This document shows positions 53,111 to 64,000 of a DNA stretch of 64,000 bases, piece by piece. Both the position numbers and the translations under genes were made by a program. The notes under the pieces were generated by a model. It ran no database searches. It was given only the letters and a program-made list of their open reading frames with translations, and was not told the DNA's origin. Source of the DNA: Isoetes taiwanensis (lineage: Eukaryota; Streptophyta; Lycopodiopsida; Isoetales; Isoetaceae). Within the stretch, counting starts at the first letter, position 1, and each line of letters starts with the position of its first letter. The stretch lies in contig JAJEKV010000025.1 of assembly GCA_021234155.1 (NCBI GenBank), positions 19,176,085-19,240,084 on the forward strand, written 5' to 3'.

Positions 53111-53985
53111 CCCTGCTGGATCAATCCGGTTCATACCTTCAATCATTTAATTTGGAAGCAAATCGCCACAGGTAAGAGAAAGAGAACCTGCAACAAGAAC
53201 GGATCATAAAAAAGACGCCAAAGGAAAAGACAAAGGGAAGCTAAAGAAGAATTAGCAAAAATTGCAACAAAGCAGAGGGAGGATCCACTTTAACGGCCTC
53301 TATCAAAGGCCTGATGGTATTAAAATTGTTATTCTATTTCATAGCACCACTAAAGGCTTGTCTAACAAATGATAAGAAAGAGGTTTTACTAGATTATCTC
53401 GCAGGATGACACAATGGACAGCGTGACTTGGCGAAGAGTCGAAAGATTTGCAAGCCAAGAGCATTGTGGTCAGCAACCCGTGGCTTCCATTCAACTTGTG
53501 AAGAAGTCTAACAAAGAATGACAGCTTAGCAGCCAAGAGTAGTTGCCTTGCTATGGCCGTAAGAGGAAGCATTAATACCGAAAGTGCTAATCCCGCTTGC
53601 TCTGGTTTTTGGTAAACCCATTGGTGTTCATCCTAGGAATCTTACCAAAGCAAAATTGAAGAGGGAAGAGATAGATTGCAAGGGGGAAATGGGTTTTGTA
53701 CAAAAGAGTTAGAAGAGCAGGTCATAGAACTTGTGCAATTTTTGGACCAAAAAGTAGGGTCTCTCCAAATGCAAAGGATGTTAAGTTCGTAAGATTGGAA
53801 CGAAAATGTAAGAGAGGATCATGCCACTCACTATCCGAAGAATCACAAAAGTTATTTCATTTCTTCATCTTCACCACATTTTTATTGTTAATGTGGTATG
53901 TGGTTAGTGATTGCTTGTGATATGTGGTTGCCGTGGGTTAGTGATTGCTTGTGGTGTGTGGTGCCTATTAATGCCGCGGATATAT
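53111..53985. other. No gene seen
   Basis: AT-rich to neutral sequence with short frames of no recognised family. Confidence 0.4.
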
Positions 53986-54000
53986 GATATGTGCAAACTA

Positions 54001-54411
54001 GTGTGGTGAGGCACGTGGTGTGAAATAAATGCTGTCAATATATGCTTTGTGGTGCCTAGTGTGGTGAATAACATGGTGTAAAAATACATGCCGTAATGTA
54101 TGCTATGTGGTGCCCAGTGTGGTGAAAATATGGTGTAAAATAAATGCTCTAAATATACGCTTTGTGGTGCCTAGTGTGGTGAATAACATGGTGTAAAAAT
54201 AAATGTCAGAATATATGCTATGTGGTCCCTAGTGTGGTGAATAACATGGTGTGGTGTCTAGTGTGGTGCCAGTGTGGTGCAAGGGTGCCTAGTGTGGTGC
54301 CTAGTGTGGTTAAAAATATGGTGTAAAAATAAATGCCGTGAATATATTCTATGTGGTGCCTAGTGTGGTGAATAACGAGGTGTAAGATGAATGTCCTAAT
54401 ATATGCTATGT
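54001..54411. repeat. 58-bp satellite, about seven units
   Basis: Units start gtgtggtgaataacatggtg, then taaaaataaatgc, then atatatgctatgtggtgccta. Starts lie near 54001, 54059, 54117, 54174, 54232 (short), 54304 and 54363. An internal rearrangement at 54232-54303 contains only the gtgtggtgccta part. Confidence 0.85.
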
Positions 54412-54476
54412 TTAATAGAAATCTCACCGCTTAATTGACAAGGTGAAAGTGACATATAGAAAAAATTACATTAAGG

Positions 54477-55274
54477 ATGGACAGAATGGGACGAGAATCA
54501 TTGGAAATCATTACATCAAATGCAAGGTCAATCATTCAAAAAAGTCGGGCAGGCAGAAGCATTGGGGAAAACCATAAATCTAGTTTTGCATGCATATTGG
54601 CTTATCACAATCCAAATGGTGGCGGAAGAAAACAGAAGGAGAACACGAAAGCACAAACAATTTCACCAGCTCAAATGCAAATGATCCGTAGGACCTATAA
54701 TCGGAGCAAATAAACCAGAAACAGAGGCGGATATTAGAGGAGCTGGAGGACCCATGAATTCGAGGGTATTCTAGGCTTAAAACATAGGTTAATTCCCTCG
54801 ATGGGCTTAAAGAATTAGAAGCCAAGGCGTGATAGGCTGCTTGCCTTTCTTTGTAGTAGATGTTGTTTTACACGATGATGTTGTTTACACGATGATGCAA
54901 AATGAGACTTAACAGAGCTAGTGCAAATGGCTGTGGTTCCGGGGTGGTGTATGATTCGAGGATGAGTTCTCGCCTCCCCCTGTGCTTGAGGAAGCGGATA
55001 TGTTCATCCAACTAAAGGTGAAATGATCCATGCTTCAGCCATTAAAAAGTGCTCGACAGCCGATGCATGGAGACACAACAACCTCGAGACAATACTTTAT
55101 GAATCAGATTATAAGGGAGCAAAACGAAGCTCATGTTTTAGTGTTGCCGGATTACACCAACTATTCAAAAATGAAACACTTGATGAAGTCTTGAACGCAT
55201 TTGGAAGAAGAAGAGTTACAGATCTCACAATGCAGATCCGATTGAGGCCCAAGAATCAGACATGTCATCTCTAA
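54477..55274 (+). other. Two short frames, unrecognised
   Basis: Frames at 54477-54713 (Ser/Arg/Gln-rich) and 55023-55274 have no recognised motif. The second ends with LNAFGRRRVTDLTMQIRLRP. They may be fragments of a captured gene. Confidence 0.25.
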
Positions 55275-55789
55275 TGCATTTTGATAATACTAGAAGCTCG
55301 TGGTTTTAGTTTTCCCGATTTTTCTCAGATACTTCATTTCATAAGAAGTATGAACTATTCTACCGTGTATGGTAGATTTCCATATGTATTTTTCTCCATT
55401 TGAAATATAAAAACAACGCTTGCATCACCACAAATCACCACCACGCCACCACTTGCCACCACAGATTTCACCATAATCAGCTGGGGCATTGACCATTTTT
55501 GACCCGCCGAAAATGGAATGGCTCTCGATTCTCGATAGTATCTTGACTGATTTTGGTGACAAGAATATATGGATCCCAAATTAGGTCCCCGAATTGATAT
55601 GAAAGTATTAGGAAAATCCACTTCATCGTGGCAATTGTGTAAAGGGTACTTTTTTATGAATATAAAGAAGTTTCGCTTTTGCATTCTCATTTTTATGCTT
55701 CCGCCATTTAAATTTGTACTTGAATGTTGAATGAATTCCAAGGTATAACCGATTAAACCTAATTAAACCAATTAAACTTGCACAAGGCC

Positions 55790-56215
55790 CTCCTAGACAT
55801 ATATGGGTGAGATCAAAGAAAGGCACTAAGGCCCGTGGTATCTTTTTAAAATGTGCCCCGTGGTAAAACAGAATTAGAAATTTACACAAGGCACAAATTT
55901 ACACAAGACACAAAGCCATTATAAACTATTTTCTCGATAAAACAAAAGGCACAAGGCCCGATTACAAATGCACAAGGCCATCATATGTTAAAAATGTAAG
56001 ATACCGTAATACTTCGTAATTAGAAATTTACACAAGGTTCAAAAAGGCACAAGGCCATCATATATTCAAAAAGGCACTAAGGCCATCATATATTACAAAG
56101 AGGCACTAAGGCCCATCACAAGGGTGAGTTCACAAGGGGGTGAGATCAAATGAAGGCACTAAGGCCTATATACCATCTCGCTTTTCAAAAATACAAAGGC
56201 ACAAAAGGCCTCAGA
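55790..56215. repeat. Degenerate tandem repeat of aaggcac(t)aaggcc words
   Basis: Roughly ten irregular copies of aaaggcactaaggcc with variants of catcatatattcaaa or aatttacacaaggcac between them. Confidence 0.7.
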
Positions 56216-56384
56216 GACTAACTTGATCAAAAGAAAAAAGGTGGCACACCGACTTCAAGCTTCATCCGAAAGAAAAGTGAAGAAAATTAGTTTAGAATAC
56301 ATAAAAGAAAAAGCAAAAATTTAATGCATGCATGCTACTTACTCAGAGAACATTTTGGAGTTCCAAAAACTTCATGTTCTTCTT

Positions 56385-56417
56385 CGCCTTCTACCTCTTC
56401 TTCTTCTTCTTCTTCGT
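56385..56417. repeat. (CTT)n-like microsatellite
   Basis: A short CTT tract with interruptions, starting cttctacctcttcttcttct. It is not linked to the Penelope-like element. Confidence 0.7.
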
Positions 56418-56689
56418 CCTGTCTTCGCCGATTCAAGCATCGCAATCTTGGGAATCAAATTGATCATCGTAAGAAGCTTCATCGTAGGAATCGAAATTAG
56501 AGGAGGATTCCACCTTTTCCTCGAAAGCTCCAAAGATCTTCGTGAGCTTTAAGAGGTGGAATCGCACCTCGTAGCTCTCGTGCCTGTGGCTCCTGCACCG
56601 GGCTCTCGTGTTCTGCCCAAAGAAATGGTAATTTGGCCAAGATCCTATTTTCATAACCGCCATCACCTCGTGCAAAGGAATTGAAAGCA

Positions 56690-56775
56690 GCCTTCCCAGG
56701 GCTAGGGGAGGGAGAGCGAGAGCCAGAGGGAGAGGGAGAGGCAGAGAGGGAGAGCGGCAGCGGCAAAGGCTCGAC
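56690..56775. repeat. GGGAGA/GCAGAG-rich low-complexity tract
   Basis: gggagagggagag- and agcggcagcggc-type sequence. Frames across it (Ser/Pro/Leu-rich) are compositional artefacts. Confidence 0.6.
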
Positions 56776-57029
56776 ATTCTCGCTGGAAGGAATTGGACGA
56801 TGCTTCTCCTTCACGCTAACTATAGCCTATAAAGGTCATGTGAAATTAATTTCAGAGGGCTACGCATTTTAGGATTTCGCACCATTAGCATCTTTATTCC
56901 TTAAGATTTAGTACCATTAGCATCTTTATTCCTAAAGATTTAGTAGGCAACTAATAATAACCTCGAAAGGACCATTATTTTATTTTCTAAAAACATAAAA
57001 AATATATATATATATATTTATCCTGAATT

Positions 57030-57500
57030 GGCCATTCATGAATAGCTCCAACATGCCACCCACGATGCACCACATGATTCACCACATGATTCACCAAATG
57101 CACCACATGATTCACCACATGCACCATTTGCATCACCAAACATGTTGGTCAATGAAAGTCAAACATGTAACAAAGGTCATGTAAAGGCTCAAGCATGCCA
57201 AGGTGGCTTCAAATATGCCACCTAGGCTCCAACATGCCAAGGTGGCTCAAACATGCCACGAAGCTCCAACATGCCACCTACGATGCACCACATGATTCAC
57301 CAAATATTCACCAAATGCACCTCATGATTCACCACATGCACCATTTGCATCACCAAACATTTGGTCAATGAAAGTCAAACATGCCACGTAAGCTCCAACA
57401 TGCCACCTACGATTCACCACATGATTCACCACATGGTTCACCAAATGCACCACATGATTCACCACATGCACCATTTGCATCACCAACATCTATCACACAT
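57030..57500. repeat. Tandem array of about 170-190 bp composite units
   Basis: Three blocks share caacatgccacc.acgat, caccacatgattcaccacat, caccatttgcatcaccaa and ggtcaatgaaagtcaaacat in that order, starting near 57048, 57265 and 57395. The ggctcaaacatgccac vocabulary is shared with 8150-8560. Confidence 0.75.
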
Positions 57501-57539
57501 GTAACACCACATTGTCATGAATCTTTGAATACATCAATT

Positions 57540-58200
57540 TCTTCCGAGATTTGAACTCCACCCGTAGTGTTGCTCCTGTCACCAAAAGTCTATTGTATAC
57601 AATAGTATACAACAATGTACATTAGAGTGTCAATGAAAGAATAGGTTACAAGAATAACCTCTTTGGTTACAATAATACAAACATGTGATTACAAGTAAAG
57701 ATCTATTGATCCACAACCTCAAATTTCATTACTACAAAGAATCGTAAGCTTCACAACATCAATCATCATTCTCAACATGTCCAACAAAACATGCAACTAG
57801 AAATTGGTACACCCTCGCAACAAACATATCAGGCCTCACATTGATGAGTAATACCTTCAAATTTACTTAACTCACCTTGCATTGGGATAGTATGTCCAAG
57901 TCTCAGACATCAAACAGCCCACAACTTTCTTTAACAAGACACATATAGCAGACCACACCACCAGCAATCGACCGAGTGGGGAACTTGTAATTTTCTTTGT
58001 ATGCAGCCTTTATGGTGCTTGGGAATTTTGTGTTTGCATCCTCAACAAAACTCATGATGTTTGAGCCCTTTGTACATTTCTAGGTCACCAAATGGTACAC
58101 ACCGGGTCGACATTTAACCGGGTCATTTCCAAGACCTACAATGACATACATAATCGCCCAAAGGTCGCTCAACATGCCGTTGTTAAAACCCCGCTTTTAA
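57540..58200 (-). pseudogene. Unrecognised protein fragment on the minus strand
   Basis: Around 57905-58160 the minus strand reads, with breaks, VGLGNDPVKCRPGVYHLVT, then FVEDANTKFPSTIKAAYKEN and FPTRSIAGGVVCYMCLVKES. It looks like genuine protein sequence but I cannot place it. It is probably a transposon or captured-gene remnant. Confidence 0.3.
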
Positions 58201-60100
58201 CCATAGAGTACTTTAAAAACCCCTACGCTTAAACGCTTGCAACCATCTGGGTTATCAAAAATGTAAAAAAAGAAAACCATTACTAATGCCTTGAATGACT
58301 TTCATTTTAGATTTTGAACCATGAGCGTCGCATGTATGTGGAAACATGTCAATGCATGTAGAACCAGTCATTTTGGTTTTTGCTCAATGAAAGAAAGGTT
58401 TTTACTCCACCATGCAAACCAAGAAACAGCCTTTGGTTGAATCCAAGACCAAATGATTTAAGGTAACTTTTCCATTCTTCTTCTTTTACAACTAATTTTA
58501 TTTCATTCATTTTTTCTATATTGCTTCAAGATCCGACCGCCATAAGTGACAAATAGAAGAAAATGACCCAAAACCATTCCAAAGGTATAGCTGCTTCAAA
58601 TAATTCTCTTTTACCTATATTCATTTCTATATCTACCTCTAGTATGATAATAAGCTAAACATTTATGTTAGTTGTTATATTATTAAGTTAAACCTTTGAA
58701 TTGAATACACATTTTTGTGATTTGATTGGAACCCAAATATGGTGCTGGTATTAAAAAAAAAATATAACTGCTTCAAAGAGGCAATTTGGGGTTTTTAAAG
58801 TTTTTTACGCTTTTAACGCTTGTAACGCTTTTTAACGCTTTTAATGTTATAAAATTTCTAAGATTTTAAAACCAAAAATAAAAACTTAAAAAAAACTTAA
58901 AAACGATGGTACAAGAGGTATGCAAAGTATTTAACAACATTGTAATATGTCGGTAATGGTACATTCCGAATTGCAAGTTGAGGGTGCAACATTGTCCTTT
59001 GAAGCAAGCTCGCTCGACAAGAATGTGTAAATGAGCGGATCCATGAAATGGAACCTCTGCTCCATGTCATGCTTGATGCAATTGGTGCATACACCGCCAA
59101 AGTCCAAGGTCCGTAAAACAAGATGATTTAAGAAACAAATGTAAGACTTCAAACCCGAAGTTGTTTATATTAAATTACTAACCTCATGAAGAAATGGACT
59201 ATCCTGTCACTGAACCAATCCCTACTTTTCTCCAATATTCTGATTGCCTCTTGATCAAGTACAAGAGGCTCCTGCTGTCCTTTAAACACTTCAAGTGGCA
59301 AGTGTTCTGGTCGATGTGCTTCTTAACACCGCAGCCTCGTGGCCGGTGGTGTAAGTTTACATTCAGCAAATGGAAGATCATTGAAAACCTTGAGGAACAT
59401 TGAAATAGCCAAGAAATGAACAATTGAAGTAAAACTTTGTTTATATTAAAAAGTCAAGAGAGGTTACATCATATACACAATAATACTATTTCTAGGCTTT
59501 AGTTCTATGTTTTTTCATCATATTAATACAAATTTGACTCTCGCTCGTCAAACATATTCAAGATTTTGTTGCTTTCGACATAACTTTGCATTATTCTCGC
59601 CTTCAAAGAACCCCTCAAGCCAAACCTTTAGATCATTCATGAGGAAATTGCCATCTACTCCGCCGTGGCTCCAAATTGCTTGGGACAGATCATGGTGTTT
59701 GATGCATTGAGGTACCCTTTGTATCTCATGTCATCAATGAGAAGCACGTTTCTTTTGTGAAAACCCGAAATTGTCAGAGACCTTTTTCGTGTGCTTCAAA
59801 AAAATTGGCTTTTATCGTTAAATAAATTTGTGTTGGTACAGTTGATCCCGACTCCATATGAACTTGAATTTGTCCTTGTGTTTCATCAATGCTCCCCTAA
59901 CTATGACTCTCAAGTTTTGAGCCCCAGCCGGACCAAAGTGCTATATGAAAATTCCGACCGCATTCAATCTATGAACTCGCCCAGCCGTCTAGTTACTACC
60001 CACTTGGTTCTCATATGTGATCAACTTAACATCATCTTTTTTGGCAAAGGTATGGACTCACTCTGTCATAGCTTCTACCCGTAACTCCATTGTAGTAAAA
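58201..60100. other. No gene assigned
   Basis: AT-rich sequence. It includes an aacgctt-repeat stretch at 58805-58845. Short frames on both strands do not resemble known families. Confidence 0.4.
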
Positions 60101-60119
60101 AAACAAGGTGATTGGGCTT

Positions 60120-60620
60120 AACCTTGTAGTCTTCTGCATGGACAGAGTTGGTGCGGTGGCTGGAAACTTCGCTCAAAGATTTCTTGGTGCAGTGGTTGGA
60201 AACTTCTCGCTTCAAAGATCTATTCGCAAGGATGGAAACTTCGGCTTCGTAATGTCTTGAGGTGTCTTTGCTTGAAATTCTCGCTTTGCTTTTTCTCCGA
60301 GACACTTCCACCGCAAAAATTTAACAGATTCGTAACTATATGGGTCAAATTAAAAAGAAGACAGCACAAAAGGTTGAAGTTACCTTGTGACTTACATTCA
60401 CTCTAAAACGATTTGTTCAGATCATAACCCGATGCATCCGCCGATTTGGCGATTGGTGTGGAGCATGACTTAATGCATCCGCTGATCCGCAGATTCTTGT
60501 CCGCTTGGAGCACCCACCGAGCTTGACTTGATGCACCTATCGATTTGTTGACATCTACCGATTTGTCCGACTTCCCCCGTAACCTCGATGCATCTTCCGA
60601 TTTGCCCGAAGTTTCTATCT
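60120..60620. repeat. Degenerate short tandem repeats with copy-to-copy corruption
   Basis: Variants of tggaaacttctgctt(caaag) occur at 60160, 60205, 60235 and 60275, and variants of gatgcatc.gccgattt at 60430-60600. The copies differ mainly where a CTG would be expected (cttcgctc, cttctcgctt, cttcggctt). Confidence 0.55.
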
Positions 60621-60779
60621 CGTCTAATGCTTTCAAGGGGTGCGAAAGTGTCTTGTCCCCCCTAACTGACCACATTGTACATCTATATCTACAAAGTAGG
60701 GATGAAGAAGTAAGCTACATATCCCAATTGCATCAAACAAGACTTGGTTACCTTTGAGGGTAGAAAATAATTCCCTTTT

Positions 60780-61960
60780 GGTGTGCTAGATGGACTCACA
60801 TAGTCATTGCCACCAAGATGAAATGCTAGGACCTCAATTAGTAAACGCACCATGCTCGTAAACCCCGAATTGAATCACAATTGATTGTAACTATGCTTTG
60901 GTTTTTTTTAACTAAGTTCCACTTTTTTACTCTTCTTTACGATAAATTGAAGTTATATATCTAAAGTGTCCCCAAAATGAGCGAGCGATCTCATCCCCTG
61001 TAAGCACTTTAGATACACAAAACAGAAGCAAAAGAGACTAAGCCAGCCAGATCTTGTTTTATGTCCAAGCTTACTTCCCTTTCGAAGCTTCGCTTGAGGT
61101 ATCTAATTCGCCACCGAGTGAGCCGGCGTCATCCTAGGGGGCAAATTAGATACGATAAACAGAAAAACGAAGGAGACTAAGCCAAAGCTTACTCTTTTTT
61201 GAGCTACCTATAAGTGCTCACCGTAAGTGCCTCAAAAGAGGGGCTGAAGTTGCTTTTTGATCCTCCCTACTCACACCTAAGGCTTGTACCCATGTCAGAA
61301 AAATGCATGACAAAGAATTTCAATGCAATGTTGATTACAAATCCCGCAAAGTGAACTAAATTTGTCAATGAGAATACAATTATACTAAGCACTTCGTGAA
61401 TTTTGTTATGAAGTACCTCAAGAGGCCGAAAGGCATATGGAAGATGGTATTGCGGATCGTGATTCAAGAATCAAAGTTGGTAGTGGTTTCCCCATCCATC
61501 GGAGGATCTTTGCCACGAATGGACAGCCACTACCATAATCTTCAGCCTTATCAAGGTCCGGAAGTAGTGGATCCAAGACAAATAAAGGAAGACGGTCCTT
61601 GCAAGACGTAAACCTCTAACCTTGGTTCCAAAGACTTTCACGTCAAGTAGGTTCCGCTTCCCCGGCCGACAGCCAGATTAAGCTCTCGATTTTTGTTCCG
61701 CCAGTTCCGTAATAGTTCCTTCAAATTCTCACAGATTCTTGGGCATATAGTCCGGCCACCGCCCCGCATCTAATTTGGTTTATCCTTAATCATTCCTTCC
61801 CATTTTTTAAATCTTTATTCATCTTCTGGGCCTGAACTCAAGTTGTTGAACCTTCATTTGTAGCACCCGCAGTTTTGATCACAAGTTTGCAACCTTGCCT
61901 TTACATCAATCACTTCTCGATCTTGTAGAGTTGATCCATTCTCCCAAAGGTCCTCGCTGA
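60780..61960. other. No gene assigned
   Basis: Low-information sequence with one approximate duplication (gagactaagcca...) at about 61036 and 61175. No domain is recognised. Confidence 0.35.
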
Positions 61961-61989
61961 ATTCATCCGAAAGTAATCCAAGGTTAGTA

Positions 61990-62480
61990 CCACGTGACAC
62001 AACAAAAGCACCACTTTACACACCACAAATTCCATCATGACAAACTTTGCACCACAAATGGCGCTATATTCACCACATGTGGTGGCATGTGGCACCAAAC
62101 GGTGCCACATGCCACACCACATATGGCACCACAATGCACCCAAGGCACCACATATGGCAATCCATTACTTTGCACCACAAATGGCGCCAAAGACACCACA
62201 TGTGGTGCAAAATGTGGATCCATAGTGGTGCCACATTAGACACCACATGTGGCACCACAATGCATGTAAGGCACCACATCCTAAGCAGTATCCACCACCC
62301 CATATGTGGCGTATAGCGTGGTGCAATATTTAGCGCAGTTAGCTTGGCACCACATATGGCGTGCATAATCCACCATTCACAAGTATCACCATATCTAAAA
62401 TCACATATGACACTAAGTATAGAAACATATGGAAGCCAATTCACTATTCGATAAGGTACCACGCTTGGTACTATATGTGA
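61990..62480. repeat. Array of CACCACATGTGG-type palindromes
   Basis: About fifteen copies of caccaca(t/a)(g/a)tgg words, many forming the full dyad CACCACATGTGGTG. They are interleaved with tggcgc, tgtggcacca and aatgcac words, with an irregular spacing of 20-50 bp. Confidence 0.75.
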
Positions 62481-62499
62481 CACTACATATGCTACAAAC

Positions 62500-63600
62500 T
62501 ACATTATTAACATATAACTGCACCATATGACTGTCTCAGAACACATTTGAGCTACATATTACCTGCGGAACTGAAATTATCCACCACAACTCGAAACTAG
62601 CAAAGACAAATTTCCTACACATAACTTACAACACACCCAAAATGAAGAAGTAAGTGGTGTAATTCCGATTGTTCAAGCTAGACCTTGCCGGAAAATAATA
62701 GCCCAATATTAAATTGCATCATATGGTGGTTCCAAGAAGAGGGTTGAAAAGTACCTATTTGTTCAGTGATTTTCCCCGAGATTCTTCTTACAGCCTTGAG
62801 GAGGCTTAAATTGTGGCCTAGTCATTTCAAGAGAGGAAGCATCATCTCGCGGGTAGGTTGCTCCGCTTCCTCACTATTTGAAATGATTGCATGCTTCCTC
62901 TTACGCTGGGACTAAGAGGCTTCGCACTTTTTCTCTTAACTGCTGGCTTAAACTCAACCAATTTATTTCTTTTCCTTTTGTGTGAAGGTAATACGCAACA
63001 CCCATAGTCTGAGGAGGCTGCCTCCCCGTGCACACTTCCCCGCCTGATTTTTGTAAAGGCACATATATTTCATTATACCTCTCCTTGCTCATATTCTTCA
63101 ACCTGCATGATGAAACAAAACAATATTCTAAACAATGTAGAGAATCATGGGCATCCCCAATCTAGAATGCAACCCACTGTAGTGGATTTTCCTAATACTT
63201 TTGGCCCCCAAACACTCATTTCTTCTTGTGTGGCGAATGCTTTTCTTGCCTTACATTTCCTTTGTAGGTGTATCCTGTATTCAAGTCCGTATGATCAGAG
63301 CCATTTCTCAAGGATCGATCTTCTTGCCGAAATCAGAAATGGTCTTGGCCGGGATTAAGGAGCGTGGATTAGAGTTTTTGAGGAAAATGAAAATTCGTAA
63401 TCTAAATGGTCTTGCCGGATTAAGGGAGCGTGATCGAAGTTTTTGAGGGAAAATAATCGCGGTAATGCTATCAATAAGCCCAATAAGACCGAAGGACAAA
63501 ATTTTTTGAATAAGTAATCATGTGTATTTTTGAAAAATAACTCCCTCCCACTACAAATTCGCCGCAGTTCCCACTCACATTTAGCACCCAAAATGTGGTG
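62500..63600. other. No gene assigned
   Basis: Minus-strand frames at 62842-63101 include a basic segment (HKRKRNKLVEFKPAVKRKSA) that could be a captured exon, but no family is recognised. Confidence 0.3.
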
Positions 63601-63639
63601 TTAAATGCACGCTTTTGTTCCACTACAACATGCTTTCAC

Positions 63640-64000
63640 CCAAAGAAAGGCAATGCGCGGGAGCAGAGGGGGGACCAAGAACCCCACCTGACCCAGAGCA
63701 TGGGCCCTTCTTCGATCAAGAAGAAGGGCAAGGAGAAGGTCAAGGAGTGGCCGAGGAGACAAGAAAGACGGAAGTTAAGGGGGGAGCGCGGAGCTCGTGT
63801 GGAGAAGGAGCGAGAACAAAAAGGAGGAACGATCGGCCCCGAGGGACCGGGGAGGACGAGGAGCCCCCCAAGCAGAGGATGAAGAGGAAGAAGAGGAGGG
63901 ATGATGATGAGGAAGGAGAGGAGGAAGAGAACCAGGTCGCTGGGGAATCCTCGTACTCCCAACGCAAGACCACCTCCACCCCAAGTGGCCCAAGCCACCA
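63640..64000 (+). CDS. Highly charged low-complexity frame running off the window
   Basis: GA-rich sequence. The frame from about 63850 reads DEEPPKQRMKRKKRRDDDEE, then GEEEENQVAGESSYSQ and KTTSTPSGPSH to the last base. Overlapping frames in this stretch are also open, so composition alone may explain it. It could be the start of a retrotransposon gag or of a nuclear acidic protein. Confidence 0.25.

Noticed and set aside
56433-56814. Ser/Pro/Leu-rich frames
   Set aside because: Explained by the GA-rich low-complexity tract.
54001-57500. CRISPR-like arrays
   Set aside because: The repeats are degenerate eukaryotic satellites without constant spacers, in a plant genome.

Overview
The window is nuclear DNA of a land plant with a large, repeat-rich genome. 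Only two ordinary host genes are recognisable: a multi-exon chaperonin gene, CCT2 (38668-41338, +), and a single-exon plastid-type class I phospholipase A1 (43456-44982, +). Almost everything else is transposon, tandem repeat or unassigned intergenic sequence. A gymnosperm or another large-genome vascular plant would fit, but the sequence does not name a species.

Layout. 1-11376: a tandemly duplicated segment whose second copy is split by a 10.4 kb CACTA transposon (640-11069, terminal inverted repeats, TAT target duplication). Inside the CACTA lie a poly(A)-ended copia fragment, a defective Ty3/gypsy element with very short LTRs, and a possible captured host exon. 11400-15930: SINE, LINE-like and dispersed repeats. 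15932-25030: a Penelope-like retroelement on the minus strand, with two large intact ORFs (503 and 703 aa), about 2.1 kb direct repeats (pseudo-LTRs), (GAA)n at three junctions, splice-like sites and a 66-nt hairpin after the RT stop. 25400-26700: minisatellites. 26843-30170: a 3.3 kb element with 28-bp inverted repeats that encodes a long-tailed histone H3-like protein, has a perfect E2F palindrome near one end, and contains a gypsy fragment. 31205-31465: a MITE. 32.7 and 42.1 kb: two copies of one dispersed repeat. 38.4-45.3 kb: the gene island. 45.7-49.1 kb: fold-back elements, a SINE, a long TTCTAGAA-rich tract and a broken pogo/jerky-type transposase. 50.8-53.1 kb: an LTR-retrotransposon leader with an intact primer-binding site. 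53.9-64.0 kb: several satellites and unassigned sequence.

How it fits together. CCT2 and the lipase are independent housekeeping-type and lipid-metabolism genes that happen to be neighbours. Two things stand out as biology. The first is the inverted-repeat element carrying H3 tail and histone-fold coding sequence, with lysine 4 kept and lysine 9 lost. The second is the endonuclease-less, two-ORF Penelope-like element bounded by GAA microsatellites. A third observation is technical: many small differences between repeat copies fall at CAG/CTG or CCGG sites. This looks like base-calling error at methylated cytosines, and it should be kept in mind for every broken ORF inside a transposon here.
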